From Paenibacillus kyungheensis (GTDB lineage: Bacteria > Bacillota > Bacilli > Paenibacillales > Paenibacillaceae): a DNA stretch of 64,000 bases. Each line of letters starts with the position of its first letter. Position 1 is the first letter of the stretch. Below the pieces are notes generated by a model. The model ran no database searches and was not told the origin of the DNA. It saw only the letters and a list, made by a program, of their open reading frames with translations. A program made the translations under genes and the position numbers. Where the stretch lies: positions 1,340,001 through 1,404,000 of the forward strand of contig NZ_CP117416.1 of the NCBI RefSeq assembly GCF_028606985.1, given 5' to 3'. This document shows positions 36,857 through 45,405 of this stretch, one piece after another.

Positions 36857-37270
36857 ATGGCAGTATATACAGCAAAAGTAACAGTCCACGGTGGACGTCA
36901 AGGTAAAGTGGAATCAACTACAGGTGGACTCGATGTAGACTTGGTTATGCCTAAAGAATTAGGTGGCGGCGGAGGTACAGGTACGAATCCGGAAGAATTA
37001 TTTGCAGCAGGATACGGGGCTTGTTATCAAAGTGCATTAGCAAACGTAGCACGCCAAGCTAAAGTGGATGTAAAAGATACTACAATTGTAAATAACGTTA
37101 TGCTTGATAAAGATACAGATGGTGGATTCAAATTATCCGTACGTATGGATATTAATATTCCTGGATTATCAAAAGAAGAAGCGACAGACATTGCTAAAAA
37201 AGCACATGAATTCTGTCCTTACTCCAAAGCAATTCGCGGAAATATTGATGTACAATTGAATATCGTCTAA
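36857..37270 (+). CDS. ohr: Organic hydroperoxide reductase Ohr
   Basis: 137-residue OsmC/Ohr-family peroxidase for organic and lipid hydroperoxides. The two catalytic cysteines are Cys56 (GYGACYQSAL) and Cys120 (HEFCPYSKA). Gly-rich GGGGGTGTNPEELFAAGY is diagnostic of Ohr over OsmC. SD AAGGAGCTG, ATG 36857. Divergent from gpx; together they form a small peroxide-defence locus. A nearby ohrR gene is not visible, so any OhrR must be encoded elsewhere. Confidence 0.94.
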   Translation: MAVYTAKVTVHGGRQGKVESTTGGLDVDLVMPKELGGGGGTGTNPEELFAAGYGACYQSALANVARQAKVDVKDTTIVNNVMLDKDTDGGFKLSVRMDINIPGLSKEEATDIAKKAHEFCPYSKAIRGNIDVQLNIV

Positions 37271-37307
37271 TTTCGATTGTATTTGTTTTAAATAAGTACA
37301 ATAGATG

Positions 37308-37338
37308 AAAGAACCTGAATATTTTCAGGTTCTTTTTT
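37308..37338 (+). terminator. Terminator after ohr
   Basis: GAACCTGAA with TTCAGGTTC around a 4-base loop, then a T-run. The next 270 bases hold no convincing gene or signal. Confidence 0.9.
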
Positions 37339-37612
37339 ATTTTATCTATACAATTTAGGCTGAAAATGATCATTATCTTAGAATGAAAAGATTAAAAATG
37401 ATAGAGAAGGGTAAGTGTAGATAACAGAGTATTTTTAAAATAAATTTGTACAAGTAAAATGATCGAATCTATTGCTATGATTGCCTTTTTGACGATATTG
37501 TTGCTCCCCCGCAATCAAAATGAGTTGACAGGCAAAGCAAAATTCTTTAAGATGACATAGGTGAATTTCTATTGTTTTAGACCGAAATTTAAAGGATAAT
37601 GGGTGATCATTA

Positions 37613-37888
37613 ATGGCATATAGACCGAATATTACGGAATTACAAAAAGCTGGTATCAATGAAAAAGATGGTTTGTACGAATTTGTTTTGACACTTGCTG
37701 ATGGAACACAATGCCGTGTGTTTTACAATCGTTTCCCAGAGTGGAAAATGACAAACATCAATCGTTTGTTAACAACACCTTGCCCAGTATGCCGTAAAGA
37801 TTTTATTTGTAAATGTATGGATGCATTTGCAGGCGAAATCAATCAACAGATTCAAGATCGTCAATTGATTGATAAAGCACTTTCTTAA
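37613..37888 (+). CDS. Small conserved Cys-rich protein
   Basis: 91 residues. An N-terminal half (YEFVLTLADGTQCRVFYNRFPEW) is followed by a Cys cluster CPVCRKDFICKC at about 57-68, which looks like a compact zinc-binding knuckle, and a short helix. There is no signal peptide. ATG 37613 has GGGTGA about 7 nt upstream. I do not recognise the family. It lies between ohr and a DCC-family redox protein, so a redox or metal role is possible but unproven. Confidence 0.7.
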   Translation: MAYRPNITELQKAGINEKDGLYEFVLTLADGTQCRVFYNRFPEWKMTNINRLLTTPCPVCRKDFICKCMDAFAGEINQQIQDRQLIDKALS

Positions 37889-37912
37889 TATGTAAATAGT
37901 TTTCATTAAATT

Positions 37913-37948
37913 GAAGACGCGGGGGTTTTGTACCCTTGCGTCTTTTTT
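37913..37948 (+). terminator. Terminator after the small Cys-rich gene
   Basis: AGACGC with GCGTCT, inner GGGT/ACCC, then a T-run; the next gene follows within 40 bases. Confidence 0.85.
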
Positions 37949-37986
37949 CTATATTCTGTTATGAATTTATAAGGAGGAATACTATA

Positions 37987-38484
37987 ATGGTAACTGCTAA
38001 TGTACCTGCAACCAGTCAAGCACCAGTATCCAAACCAGGTGATCCAACAGATAAAACATCAACAGAAGTACAACAATTAATTCATGGAGATCATTCTATT
38101 GTCCTAGTAGATGGAGTGTGTCACTTTTGTCAGGGCTTAACCAAAATCATTATTGCTCGTGATCCTAAAGGAACATTCCATTTTGCTTCGATTCAATCAG
38201 AGATAGGACAAGAATTGCTCAAACGGGGTGGAATCCGCACCGATACGATGGATACTTTTGTATTGATCGAAAATGGTAAGTATTATACTCGTTCTACAGG
38301 AGCACTGCGTATTGCTCGCAAATTACGTTTTCCATGGCCGATGATGTTTGCATTAATGCTTGTACCGAAGCCATTCCGTGATGCCGTTTATAATTATGTA
38401 GCTCAAAACCGTTACCGTTGGTTTGGCAAATCAGATCAATGCATGTTACCTAGTCCAGAGATTCGTGGACGATTTATAGATTAA
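37987..38484 (+). CDS. DCC-family thiol-disulfide oxidoreductase (DUF393)
   Basis: 165 residues of the DCC/YuxK family (thioredoxin-like fold). The name-giving motif DGVCHFC lies at 42-48, with CxxC-type cysteines Cys45 and Cys48. Downstream family blocks: FHFASIQSEIGQELL, LIENGKYYTRSTGALRIARKL, and a C-terminal NRYRWFGKSDQCMLP segment with a further Cys. It begins with an unusual Thr/Pro/Ser-rich stretch of about 30 residues. ATG 37987 has AAGGAGG 10 nt upstream. Electron donor and substrate are not known. Confidence 0.88.
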   Translation: MVTANVPATSQAPVSKPGDPTDKTSTEVQQLIHGDHSIVLVDGVCHFCQGLTKIIIARDPKGTFHFASIQSEIGQELLKRGGIRTDTMDTFVLIENGKYYTRSTGALRIARKLRFPWPMMFALMLVPKPFRDAVYNYVAQNRYRWFGKSDQCMLPSPEIRGRFID

Positions 38485-38513
38485 TCTCTTTCTATACCAA
38501 AATGATATATATT

Positions 38514-38552
38514 AAAAAGCACCTTTGTCCTTATCGGATAGAGGTGCTTTTT
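38514..38552. terminator. Bidirectional terminator between converging genes
   Basis: AAAAAGCACCT with AGGTGCTTTTT and an inner stem, symmetrical A- and T-runs. Confidence 0.88.
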
Positions 38553-38586
38553 GAATACTATTTTAAAGGTCAAAAGCTAGAGAATA

Positions 38587-39834
38587 TTATTTTAATACCA
38601 TTTTGGCAAGCATATCTTCATCTACTGAATAAATAGTATGGTTCACATAATCATTTGGTGCACTTAAAGCACTATTTTTGAATACATGCACAGTTGAAAG
38701 ATTTGTTGGATACAAAATATACGTACGATCATCCAAATTAACAGCTAGATTGCCATCATTTGTTTTTTGTACCCATGTATAATCAGCAGAAGGTTCACCT
38801 TCTAATTCACGAGAAGCGATCACTTTGCTAGAAGACGTGTTATATAATTTCATCATTTGCTTATCATAAACCACGTATCCAGTGCCTGTAGATTGGGTGA
38901 GTGAACCACCTGGAATATTGCGTCCCCACATCAATTTACCTTTGGCATTAAATGCAAACATTTTATTTTTGGTACGATCGATATTCGTCCGAATTAAGAC
39001 GGTGCTGTCTTTTAGAACAAACATCGAGTCACTGCCATCTCCATAAATATTGATATTAGCAGGGAACTGATAAGAATATAATTTGGTCAAAGCTAGACCG
39101 TATACATCGATCTTCGGATTAGGAACAGCTTCCCAACCATTTTGATTTTTGAGCAAGTTACTAGCAGTCACAATAATACGATCGCCTTCTGCTTTGAGCA
39201 CAGTACCTTGAATATTTTTTGTGTTCAATAATGTCCCCATAGAATCGTAACGACTGATTGTCGATTTGACAACACCTTTTGTATTTACAGTTCCTTGAGA
39301 AGAGACTAATAAAGAACTATCTTTGAGCATTGTAATACTGCTTGCTTCTGTTAATGTTTTGACCCAGTTGAGTTTACCTGTTGAATTGATCGAGTGAAGT
39401 TTGTATGTTCCATCAGAATATGCGGCATACACATAAACTGTTCCATAACTTGAATAGATCATATCTGTATTTAATGTGTAAGGCCCCGCAGATTCATGTA
39501 GAGTGTACTGCCATTTCAGTTTCCCCGTTTTGATATCGAAAGCTTTGACTGTATCCAGATACCAGTTATTTTTCGTCTGACCGGTTGTATTAGGGATATC
39601 TTGCTGAGTATGTACATACACCAGATTTTTAGATGGAAGCGCGTGTACATCGGTTGCACGAGTCGCGATAGCATTATCCATCTTATCGGTGAACAGGGAC
39701 GTTGAAGTCCACGAAGGATTCGTTAATGGCATAACGGTATCCGCTGCATACATAAATGAAGGTGAAGCCATACAGATTGCTCCTGTCAAAAGCAAAGCTG
39801 CCCATGGCTTAGTGTTAATAGGGCGTTGAAACAT
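38587..39834 (-). CDS. Exported PQQ-like beta-propeller protein
   Basis: 415 residues. Signal peptide 1-31 (hydrophobic core LLLTGAICMASPSFM, cut after YAA). The mature part has repeated beta-propeller blades with AFDIKTGKLKWQY, SINSTGKLNWVK and FNAKGKLMWGR, the PQQ/BamB-like pattern. Such proteins in monoderms are usually surface or wall scaffold proteins; no ligand residues for PQQ are evident. Start ATG 39834 has GGAGAGGTGG upstream; an in-frame ATG nine codons earlier lies before that SD. It is alone in its unit. Confidence 0.85.
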   Translation of the reverse strand: MFQRPINTKPWAALLLTGAICMASPSFMYAADTVMPLTNPSWTSTSLFTDKMDNAIATRATDVHALPSKNLVYVHTQQDIPNTTGQTKNNWYLDTVKAFDIKTGKLKWQYTLHESAGPYTLNTDMIYSSYGTVYVYAAYSDGTYKLHSINSTGKLNWVKTLTEASSITMLKDSSLLVSSQGTVNTKGVVKSTISRYDSMGTLLNTKNIQGTVLKAEGDRIIVTASNLLKNQNGWEAVPNPKIDVYGLALTKLYSYQFPANINIYGDGSDSMFVLKDSTVLIRTNIDRTKNKMFAFNAKGKLMWGRNIPGGSLTQSTGTGYVVYDKQMMKLYNTSSSKVIASRELEGEPSADYTWVQKTNDGNLAVNLDDRTYILYPTNLSTVHVFKNSALSAPNDYVNHTIYSVDEDMLAKMVLK

Positions 39835-40112
39835 AAATTTTCCACCTCTCCTGATTGGCATAGACTGAGTTGATTACTCTGTATCCATTTAACCTTATCT
39901 TAATTAAATGCAACAGATGTAACTATAATGTAATATCTCTATATTAAAAACTTGTACTATACAAATGGTAAAGATCTATTATACCTATAAAATAGTTATT
40001 TAGACTACTGTATAGGTATATATACTTTACTAAATCATAGAGATACTAACTAAAAGTGAGACTATATATTCATATTATTCAATATTTTTTTGAATTTTTT
40101 AGTAAAATAGTA

Positions 40113-40141
40113 TTGCAGACCTATAAAATGTATGATATTCT
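40113..40141 (+). promoter_or_regulatory. Promoter of the Tad operon leader
   Basis: TTGCAG (40113-40118) and TATTCT (40136-40141) with a 17-bp spacer; start point about 40148. The DNA between 39835 and 40112 is AT-rich and shows nothing else I can identify. Confidence 0.6.
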
Positions 40142-40170
40142 ATCGTTAATTGGATAACACATGCAACGGA

Positions 40171-40229
40171 AGCACCGTTTAAGCATCGCACAATATATAT
40201 TGTGTGGTATTTAAACGGTGCTTTTTTTG
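40171..40229 (+). terminator. Strong terminator in the Tad operon leader (attenuator candidate)
   Basis: A 12-bp perfect outer stem AGCACCGTTTAA/TTAAACGGTGCT, continued by wobble pairs into the 16-bp palindrome CACAATATATATTGTG, then seven T. It lies between the promoter at 40113 and tadZ at 40255, with only 25 bases to the start codon. Transcription from this promoter should stop here unless anti-terminated, giving a small RNA of about 80 nt. Confidence 0.88.
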
Positions 40230-40254
40230 TTGCATTTTTTGAGGGGGAACGTCT

Positions 40255-41394
40255 ATGGCTCCAGTACAAATTGTTCTGGGCGTTGAAGATAGCCAGTATA
40301 TTGAATTGTTACTGCGCTATGTAAGAGACAGTGAATATGGATCTAAAGTAAGAATCAGAGCATTTTCGAATATAGCTACATTTCGCACCTACATGAATAG
40401 TGGGGAACATTCAGGGTTGGTAGCGGCAGAAGATTCTTTTCTTAAAAGCTGGTTAGATAGTGAAAATATTGAGAAACATCGGTGGGTCTGTCTAAATGAA
40501 TACGGAGAAAAAACTCTTGAAGGTCCTTCGATTGCGAAATATCAGCCTTTACAAAGTTTGCTAGAACAATTATGTGCAATGACCAAGCCTGCAAGCACAG
40601 ATGTAATACGGCGTGATAATCGTACTGTTGTGACGATGGTACATTCTGCTGTTCCAGGTAGTGGCAAATCGATCACTGCAATTAATATGGTCAAGCAACT
40701 TAGTATGAGCGGGCATCATGTATTTTATCTGAATCTAGAATCAGCAAGTAGCACATGGTTACTTCATTGGGATCAGCAACGTGAACAAGGTAATGGACTA
40801 TCACGCTTATTGTATGATCTGCAAGCATTCGCTGAAAAAAAGGAAATGCCTACTCATCTTCCTTCTTCATACGCAGTGTATGCCGAAGAAATGAAAGCTG
40901 ATACGTTTGAACCGCCTGAGAATTTAAATGAATTATTGCGAATGACAAAAGAAGAAACGCAAATGTTAATTCGTTATCTTGTAAATAGTGGGGAATATGA
41001 TCATATCGTTATTGATGGAGAATCTAGCTGGCATGACCGGATACAGGTGGCATTACAAGAAAGTGATCGAGTGTTATGGCTGTTAACAGATGATCTACCT
41101 TGTATGAACAAAACAGCGATCTGGATGTCTTATTGGGAAAATCATTATGCAAGCTTGTATCAGGAATTGCGAGCCAAAACGTCGTTTATTATGAACAAAT
41201 TTAACGGCAGTATTGTGAATGTATTGCCGGTAGAAGATATGCAATTAGAAGGTACACTGGCATATGTTCCTTCTTGGAAGCAAGTGACGAATAGCGAATT
41301 GTTATGGTGCTCTCCTATTTTTCAACGAGATATTCTGAAATTATGCCAGTCCGGTACATATGATCTTCGCAGTACTAATGGGGTGGAAATGTGA
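40255..41394 (+). CDS. tadZ: TadZ/CpaE-like pilus localisation ATPase
   Basis: 379 residues. The N-terminal third is a receiver-like domain (LGVEDSQYIELLLRYVRDSEYGSKVRIRAFSN, about 5-110). A MinD/ParA-type ATPase follows, with P-loop AVPGSGKSI at 132-140 and a FYLNLESAS block. TadZ marks the assembly site of the Tad apparatus. Members often have a degenerate P-loop; here the Lys and Ser are kept. SD GAGGGGG, ATG 40255. First gene of the operon; its stop overlaps the tadA start by four bases (GTGA type). Confidence 0.88.
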   Translation: MAPVQIVLGVEDSQYIELLLRYVRDSEYGSKVRIRAFSNIATFRTYMNSGEHSGLVAAEDSFLKSWLDSENIEKHRWVCLNEYGEKTLEGPSIAKYQPLQSLLEQLCAMTKPASTDVIRRDNRTVVTMVHSAVPGSGKSITAINMVKQLSMSGHHVFYLNLESASSTWLLHWDQQREQGNGLSRLLYDLQAFAEKKEMPTHLPSSYAVYAEEMKADTFEPPENLNELLRMTKEETQMLIRYLVNSGEYDHIVIDGESSWHDRIQVALQESDRVLWLLTDDLPCMNKTAIWMSYWENHYASLYQELRAKTSFIMNKFNGSIVNVLPVEDMQLEGTLAYVPSWKQVTNSELLWCSPIFQRDILKLCQSGTYDLRSTNGVEM

Positions 41395-42659
41395 ACGAAG
41401 ACTTATTTATAACATTACGGGATGAAGTACGATCTGGACTAGATGTAACATTTACTATCGATGATGATGAACTGATGCAACGTATCGAGCAGAAAGTATT
41501 AGATCAACAACGTTATCCTAACTTAACAGCTGGTGAGAAAAGACGGTTAGTACGGCAAGTATTTGATTCATTTCGTGGATTAGATATTTTACAACCGCTT
41601 GTAGATGATAAAAGTGTGACCGAGATTATGATCAATAGCCATACCGATATTTTTATTGAACGTAATGGACAAGTGATGCGTAATGCTACAGTCTTTGAAT
41701 CTAGAGATCGATTAGAAGATATTATTCAGACGATTGTATCGGGTGTTAACCGGGTGGTCAATGAATCTTCTCCGATTGTTGATGCAAGACTCAAAGATGG
41801 ATCACGTGTCAATATTGTACTTCCACCTGTTGCGCTTAAAGGTCCTACGATGACGATTCGTAAATTTCCAGAGCAACCGATGACGATGAGTGATCTGGTT
41901 CGTATGGGCGCAATTGCTCCTGTTGCGTCTAACTTGCTACAGACGCTTGTACAAAGTAAGTTTAATATCTTTATCAGTGGTGGTACAGGTTCTGGAAAAA
42001 CTACTTTTCTTAACGCTCTTTCTCAATACATTCCTGAGGATGAACGTGTAATCACGATTGAAGATTCGGCGGAATTACAGATCAAAACGATTCCTAATCT
42101 GGTCTCTATGGAGACACGTAATTCCAATACTGAAGGAAAAGGTGAAATTTCAATACGTGATCTGATTCGTTCTTCTCTACGGATGCGTCCCAATCGGATT
42201 GTAGTCGGTGAGGTTAGGGGATCAGAAGCGCTGGATATGCTACAAGCGATGAATACAGGGCATGATGGTTCATTATCTACAGGTCATGCTAACAGCGCTG
42301 TAGACATGATCAGTCGTCTAGAAACGATGGTGCTTAGCGGAGCAGATCTACCGATGCAAGTCGTACGTAAGCAGATTAGTTCAGCGATTGATATTTTTGT
42401 TCATTTGGCTCGCTTGCGTGATCGTTCACGTCGTATTGTAGAAATTTCCGAAGTACGAGGAATGGTAGATGGTGAAGTGGTGTTGAATCCTTTATTCGTA
42501 TTTCAAGAGTCTGGCGAAAAAGAAGGTCGAATTATCGGCGATCTTGTACCTACAGGCAATCTATTGATTCATACAGATAAATTACGAGCTGCTGGAATCG
42601 AAGAATGGCGTAAATTAGCTTCGATGTATACACCTACTGCGGAACATAGCAGAGTATAA
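41391..42659 (+). CDS. tadA: TadA/CpaF secretion ATPase
   Basis: 422 residues, hexameric type II/IV secretion ATPase that powers pilus assembly from the cytoplasm. The N-terminal CpaF domain is about 40-150; Walker A GGTGSGKTT is at 197-205. ITIEDSAELQI carries the Asp box, VVGEVRGSEALDMLQAMNTGHDGSLSTGHAN the Walker B and His box. Start GTG 41391 overlaps the tadZ stop. Highly conserved and intact. Confidence 0.95.
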   Translation: MNEDLFITLRDEVRSGLDVTFTIDDDELMQRIEQKVLDQQRYPNLTAGEKRRLVRQVFDSFRGLDILQPLVDDKSVTEIMINSHTDIFIERNGQVMRNATVFESRDRLEDIIQTIVSGVNRVVNESSPIVDARLKDGSRVNIVLPPVALKGPTMTIRKFPEQPMTMSDLVRMGAIAPVASNLLQTLVQSKFNIFISGGTGSGKTTFLNALSQYIPEDERVITIEDSAELQIKTIPNLVSMETRNSNTEGKGEISIRDLIRSSLRMRPNRIVVGEVRGSEALDMLQAMNTGHDGSLSTGHANSAVDMISRLETMVLSGADLPMQVVRKQISSAIDIFVHLARLRDRSRRIVEISEVRGMVDGEVVLNPLFVFQESGEKEGRIIGDLVPTGNLLIHTDKLRAAGIEEWRKLASMYTPTAEHSRV

Positions 42660-42708
42660 CGTATTTACTCAGCAGTTGTGCAAAGACATATGAAGAAAGG
42701 AGAACAAT

Positions 42709-43581
42709 ATGTTTAAAGCTAATCAAGCAGGAAAAAGGCAACCGGCTACACCTGTAGCACAAGTCAATCCTGCTGTACCTAATCCATCTTCGTCGCCACT
42801 TCCACCACTTGCACGTTCTGAACAGCCGCGCGCAGAGTTAGCTGATTATACGGTGTATCATTTATCTGCTTTACAGCGAATAAGCTGTATTGTATTGTGC
42901 GCAGTTTTGTTTATGATGATCGGCTATTTATTTTACCATCAATGGATTATTGCTAGTGTATTGGCGATAGGAGCATGGTTTATGCCGAAGTTACTTCGCA
43001 AACATTTACTAGAACGCAAACGTGCTGCTTTGAGCTCCCATTTCAAACAAGCGTTATATTCATTGTCATCTTCGCTAGCTGTAGGACGTTCAGTGGAAAA
43101 TGGATTTCGCGAAGCAGCGCAGGACTTACGGATGTTATATCCAGATGGTGATAACGATATGATTCGAGAACTGAATATTATTACTACACGCTTGGAGTAT
43201 GGGCAACCCATAGAAGAAGCATTACAAGATTTTAGCGATCGAGCGATGAATGAAGATATTACGAATTTTGCAGATGTATTTGTGACGTGTAAGCGTACTG
43301 GTGGTGATCTGGTAGAAGTAGTACGTAAAACGTCTGCAACCATCGGTGAAAAGTTAGATATTCAGCAAGAGATATCCGTTATGATTTCGCAGAAAAAATT
43401 TGAATCTAATGCGCTTGTAGCGACTCCCTTTTTCTTTCTGATCTTTTTAAATGTAACAGCAGCAGACTTTATGAAGCCATTGTATGGTAATCCGATTGGT
43501 ATTGTGATTTCTACGATTTGTTTAGCGGCATTGGGGTTCTGTTACTGGTTAATTCGGAAGTTTATGAATATCAAAGTGTAA
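42709..43581 (+). CDS. tadB: TadB inner-membrane platform protein
   Basis: 290 residues. A Pro-rich N-terminal stretch (about 10-45) is followed by a pair of membrane helices (about 60-95) and a T2SSF-type cytoplasmic domain (about 120-250: LSSSLAVGRSVENGFREAAQDL, FADVFVTCKRTGGDLVEVVRKTSATIGEKL). Two C-terminal helices complete the fold. It pairs with TadC to form the platform that receives pilin from the membrane. SD AAGGAGA, ATG 42709. Confidence 0.92.
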   Translation: MFKANQAGKRQPATPVAQVNPAVPNPSSSPLPPLARSEQPRAELADYTVYHLSALQRISCIVLCAVLFMMIGYLFYHQWIIASVLAIGAWFMPKLLRKHLLERKRAALSSHFKQALYSLSSSLAVGRSVENGFREAAQDLRMLYPDGDNDMIRELNIITTRLEYGQPIEEALQDFSDRAMNEDITNFADVFVTCKRTGGDLVEVVRKTSATIGEKLDIQQEISVMISQKKFESNALVATPFFFLIFLNVTAADFMKPLYGNPIGIVISTICLAALGFCYWLIRKFMNIKV

Positions 43582-43609
43582 ACCAGTATCACAATAAGCT
43601 GGAAGGGAG

Positions 43610-44500
43610 GTGAACAAACTGCTTTTGATATGGTTGGAAGGGTTGTTGGCGACAGCATTAGTGATCGGATGGGTCGTACTGAATCAAAGTGCCAGTACGT
43701 TACATAAAGAGCTTGCCAAGCTACCATTAGAAGTGATTAAGCTAAGACCACTTTTACCAGCTATGTTGGTATTGCTCGAAAAAATTCGCTTTGTATCACG
43801 ATTTTCAGGGGTGTTTTACCGGATTCAGAGCTCGATTCAAAAAGGTTTTGGGGTACATCGTAGCGGTGAAATGACCTTGCTTTATATTGCAGAAATGGCG
43901 GGCTATATCTGGTTATTACTAACAGGTGGACTTGTGATGGCAGCGATCTCGGGCGGTAGTATGACATGGTTAGTTATGGGAGTAGGGCTAGCAATACTGC
44001 TTCCTGTTGCATTATTCCGTGATTTACAAAAGAAAGTAAAAACACGAGAAATAGATATTTTACTAGAATTGCCCGAGTTTCTAAATAAAATCATTTTACT
44101 CGTAGGTGCTGGTGAAACGGTACAAAAAGCAATGGTACGTTGTGTAAAGCGCAAAGAAAATGCTAAAGATCATCCATTATATAAAGAGCTTTTTCAGATG
44201 ATTAATGAAATGGATAATGGCTATTCTTTTCAGCAAGGATTAGAGTCATTTAGTAAACGTTGTGGAGTTCAGGAAGTTTCGGTATTTACAACAACAGTGT
44301 TGCTTAATTTCCGCCGTGGTGGAGGAGAATTTGGACTTGCTTTACGTGATCTTTCGCGGACATTATGGGATAAACGAAAAGCAGTAAGTCGTATAAGAGG
44401 AGAGCAAGCTTCTTCTAAGATGGTTCTTCCAATGGTTTTAATATTTTTAATAGTTATGGTTCTTGTCGGCACGCCAGCATTTATGATGATGAATATGTAG
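43610..44500 (+). CDS. tadC: TadC inner-membrane platform protein
   Basis: 296 residues, same T2SSF fold as TadB (LPEFLNKIILLVGAGETVQKAMVRCVKR, FTTTVLLNFRRGGGEFGLALRDLSRTLWDKRKAVSRI) with membrane helices at both ends. The start is unclear. GTG 43610 overlaps the SD itself (GGAGGTGA at 43607-43614), so CTG 43619 or TTG 43625, 8-14 nt after the GGAGG, is more likely in practice. Either change removes only a few residues. Confidence 0.92.
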   Translation: MNKLLLIWLEGLLATALVIGWVVLNQSASTLHKELAKLPLEVIKLRPLLPAMLVLLEKIRFVSRFSGVFYRIQSSIQKGFGVHRSGEMTLLYIAEMAGYIWLLLTGGLVMAAISGGSMTWLVMGVGLAILLPVALFRDLQKKVKTREIDILLELPEFLNKIILLVGAGETVQKAMVRCVKRKENAKDHPLYKELFQMINEMDNGYSFQQGLESFSKRCGVQEVSVFTTTVLLNFRRGGGEFGLALRDLSRTLWDKRKAVSRIRGEQASSKMVLPMVLIFLIVMVLVGTPAFMMMNM

Positions 44501-44512
44501 GAGGAAAATATA

Positions 44513-44713
44513 ATGACAAGCTTAATTAAGGGTTCTTGGACTGGAGTCCAACGTTTTTGGAAAAATGAGGATGGTGTAGGTACATTAGAAATGGTTCTAA
44601 TTATAGCAGTTCTTATAATGATTGCTATCTTATTTAAAGATGCAATTAAGACAGTAGTTGGAGATATGTTGACTTATATGGATACTCAAAGTAAAACATT
44701 TAAACAACCTTAA
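44513..44713 (+). CDS. Flp1-like major pilin
   Basis: 66 residues. The basic leader ends KNEDG, followed by VGTLE (Glu at +5 after the predicted cleavage) and a hydrophobic helix MVLIIAVLIMIAILF. This is the type IVb/Flp prepilin layout processed by TadV. The mature peptide would be about 45 residues, normal for Flp. SD AGGAGG lies 8 nt before ATG. It follows tadC and precedes the pseudopilin by one base. Confidence 0.9.
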   Translation: MTSLIKGSWTGVQRFWKNEDGVGTLEMVLIIAVLIMIAILFKDAIKTVVGDMLTYMDTQSKTFKQP

Positions 44714-44714
44714 T

Positions 44715-45386
44715 ATGAATATCCAACGTTTTTGGAAAAATACTAAAGGGAGCTTCACACTTGAAGCTTCCATCGTTTTTCCTATTATCCTGTTCACAAC
44801 GTTGTTGATTCTATTTATGTGTATGTACCAATATCAAAATACAATGCTGAAACAAGCAGCATCCAAAACTTCAGAGCGTGCTGCGTATACATGGGATAAC
44901 AGTCATAAAGATATCAATACAGGTGCTTTTCCGCAAGGTCAAGATGATGGTCTGTACTGGCGTATTACAGATGATAGTATGATCAGTGCACTCTTTGGAT
45001 GGGCAGGAGCTACCAATACAGCAAATGTTGCTATTCCAGGTGGAGGTAGTGGATCATTGCCAGCAACTAAATTATCAGCGGCTGCTTCATGGATACCGGG
45101 CAAAATGACTGGGAATACAACGTATAACAACCATTTGATGATGCGAAATGTAAATACAACTTTAAGTGAACCTATTTCATTAGGGGCATTAGAACGTGAA
45201 TTGGGTCAACCACTACGAAGTGAAGTTAGCGCAAGTTCAGTTGTTGTGGAACCAGTAGAATTTATTCGTACGATTGAATTAATGCGTTATTACGGAGCCA
45301 AATTTACGGGGAAATATGGTACGGCTATGAACATGGGACGTGCTGGAACCGTACTGCAATGGTTTTCTACAGCAGCAGGTAGTTGA
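44715..45386 (+). CDS. tadE: TadE-like minor pilin (first)
   Basis: 223 residues. The leader MNIQRFWKNTKG is followed by SFTLE with Glu at +5, then a long hydrophobic helix (ASIVFPIILFTTLLILFMCMYQ), the classic TadE prepilin. The rest is a soluble exported domain rich in Gly/Ser/Thr. No SD is visible. The ATG starts one base after the Flp1 stop, so translation is probably coupled. Part of its leader is encoded by a 20-bp sequence identical to part of the Flp1 leader sequence. Confidence 0.88.
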   Translation: MNIQRFWKNTKGSFTLEASIVFPIILFTTLLILFMCMYQYQNTMLKQAASKTSERAAYTWDNSHKDINTGAFPQGQDDGLYWRITDDSMISALFGWAGATNTANVAIPGGGSGSLPATKLSAAASWIPGKMTGNTTYNNHLMMRNVNTTLSEPISLGALERELGQPLRSEVSASSVVVEPVEFIRTIELMRYYGAKFTGKYGTAMNMGRAGTVLQWFSTAAGS

Positions 45387-45405
45387 AGCAGGAGTGTGAA
45401 TCATT

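Noticed and set aside
37435-37659. A minus-strand open frame over the start of the Cys-rich gene
   Set aside because: No SD, odd composition, and it overlaps the better-supported gene at 37613.
42939-43343. A 134-codon minus-strand frame inside tadB
   Set aside because: Antisense shadow of a well-supported gene, without SD or family match.
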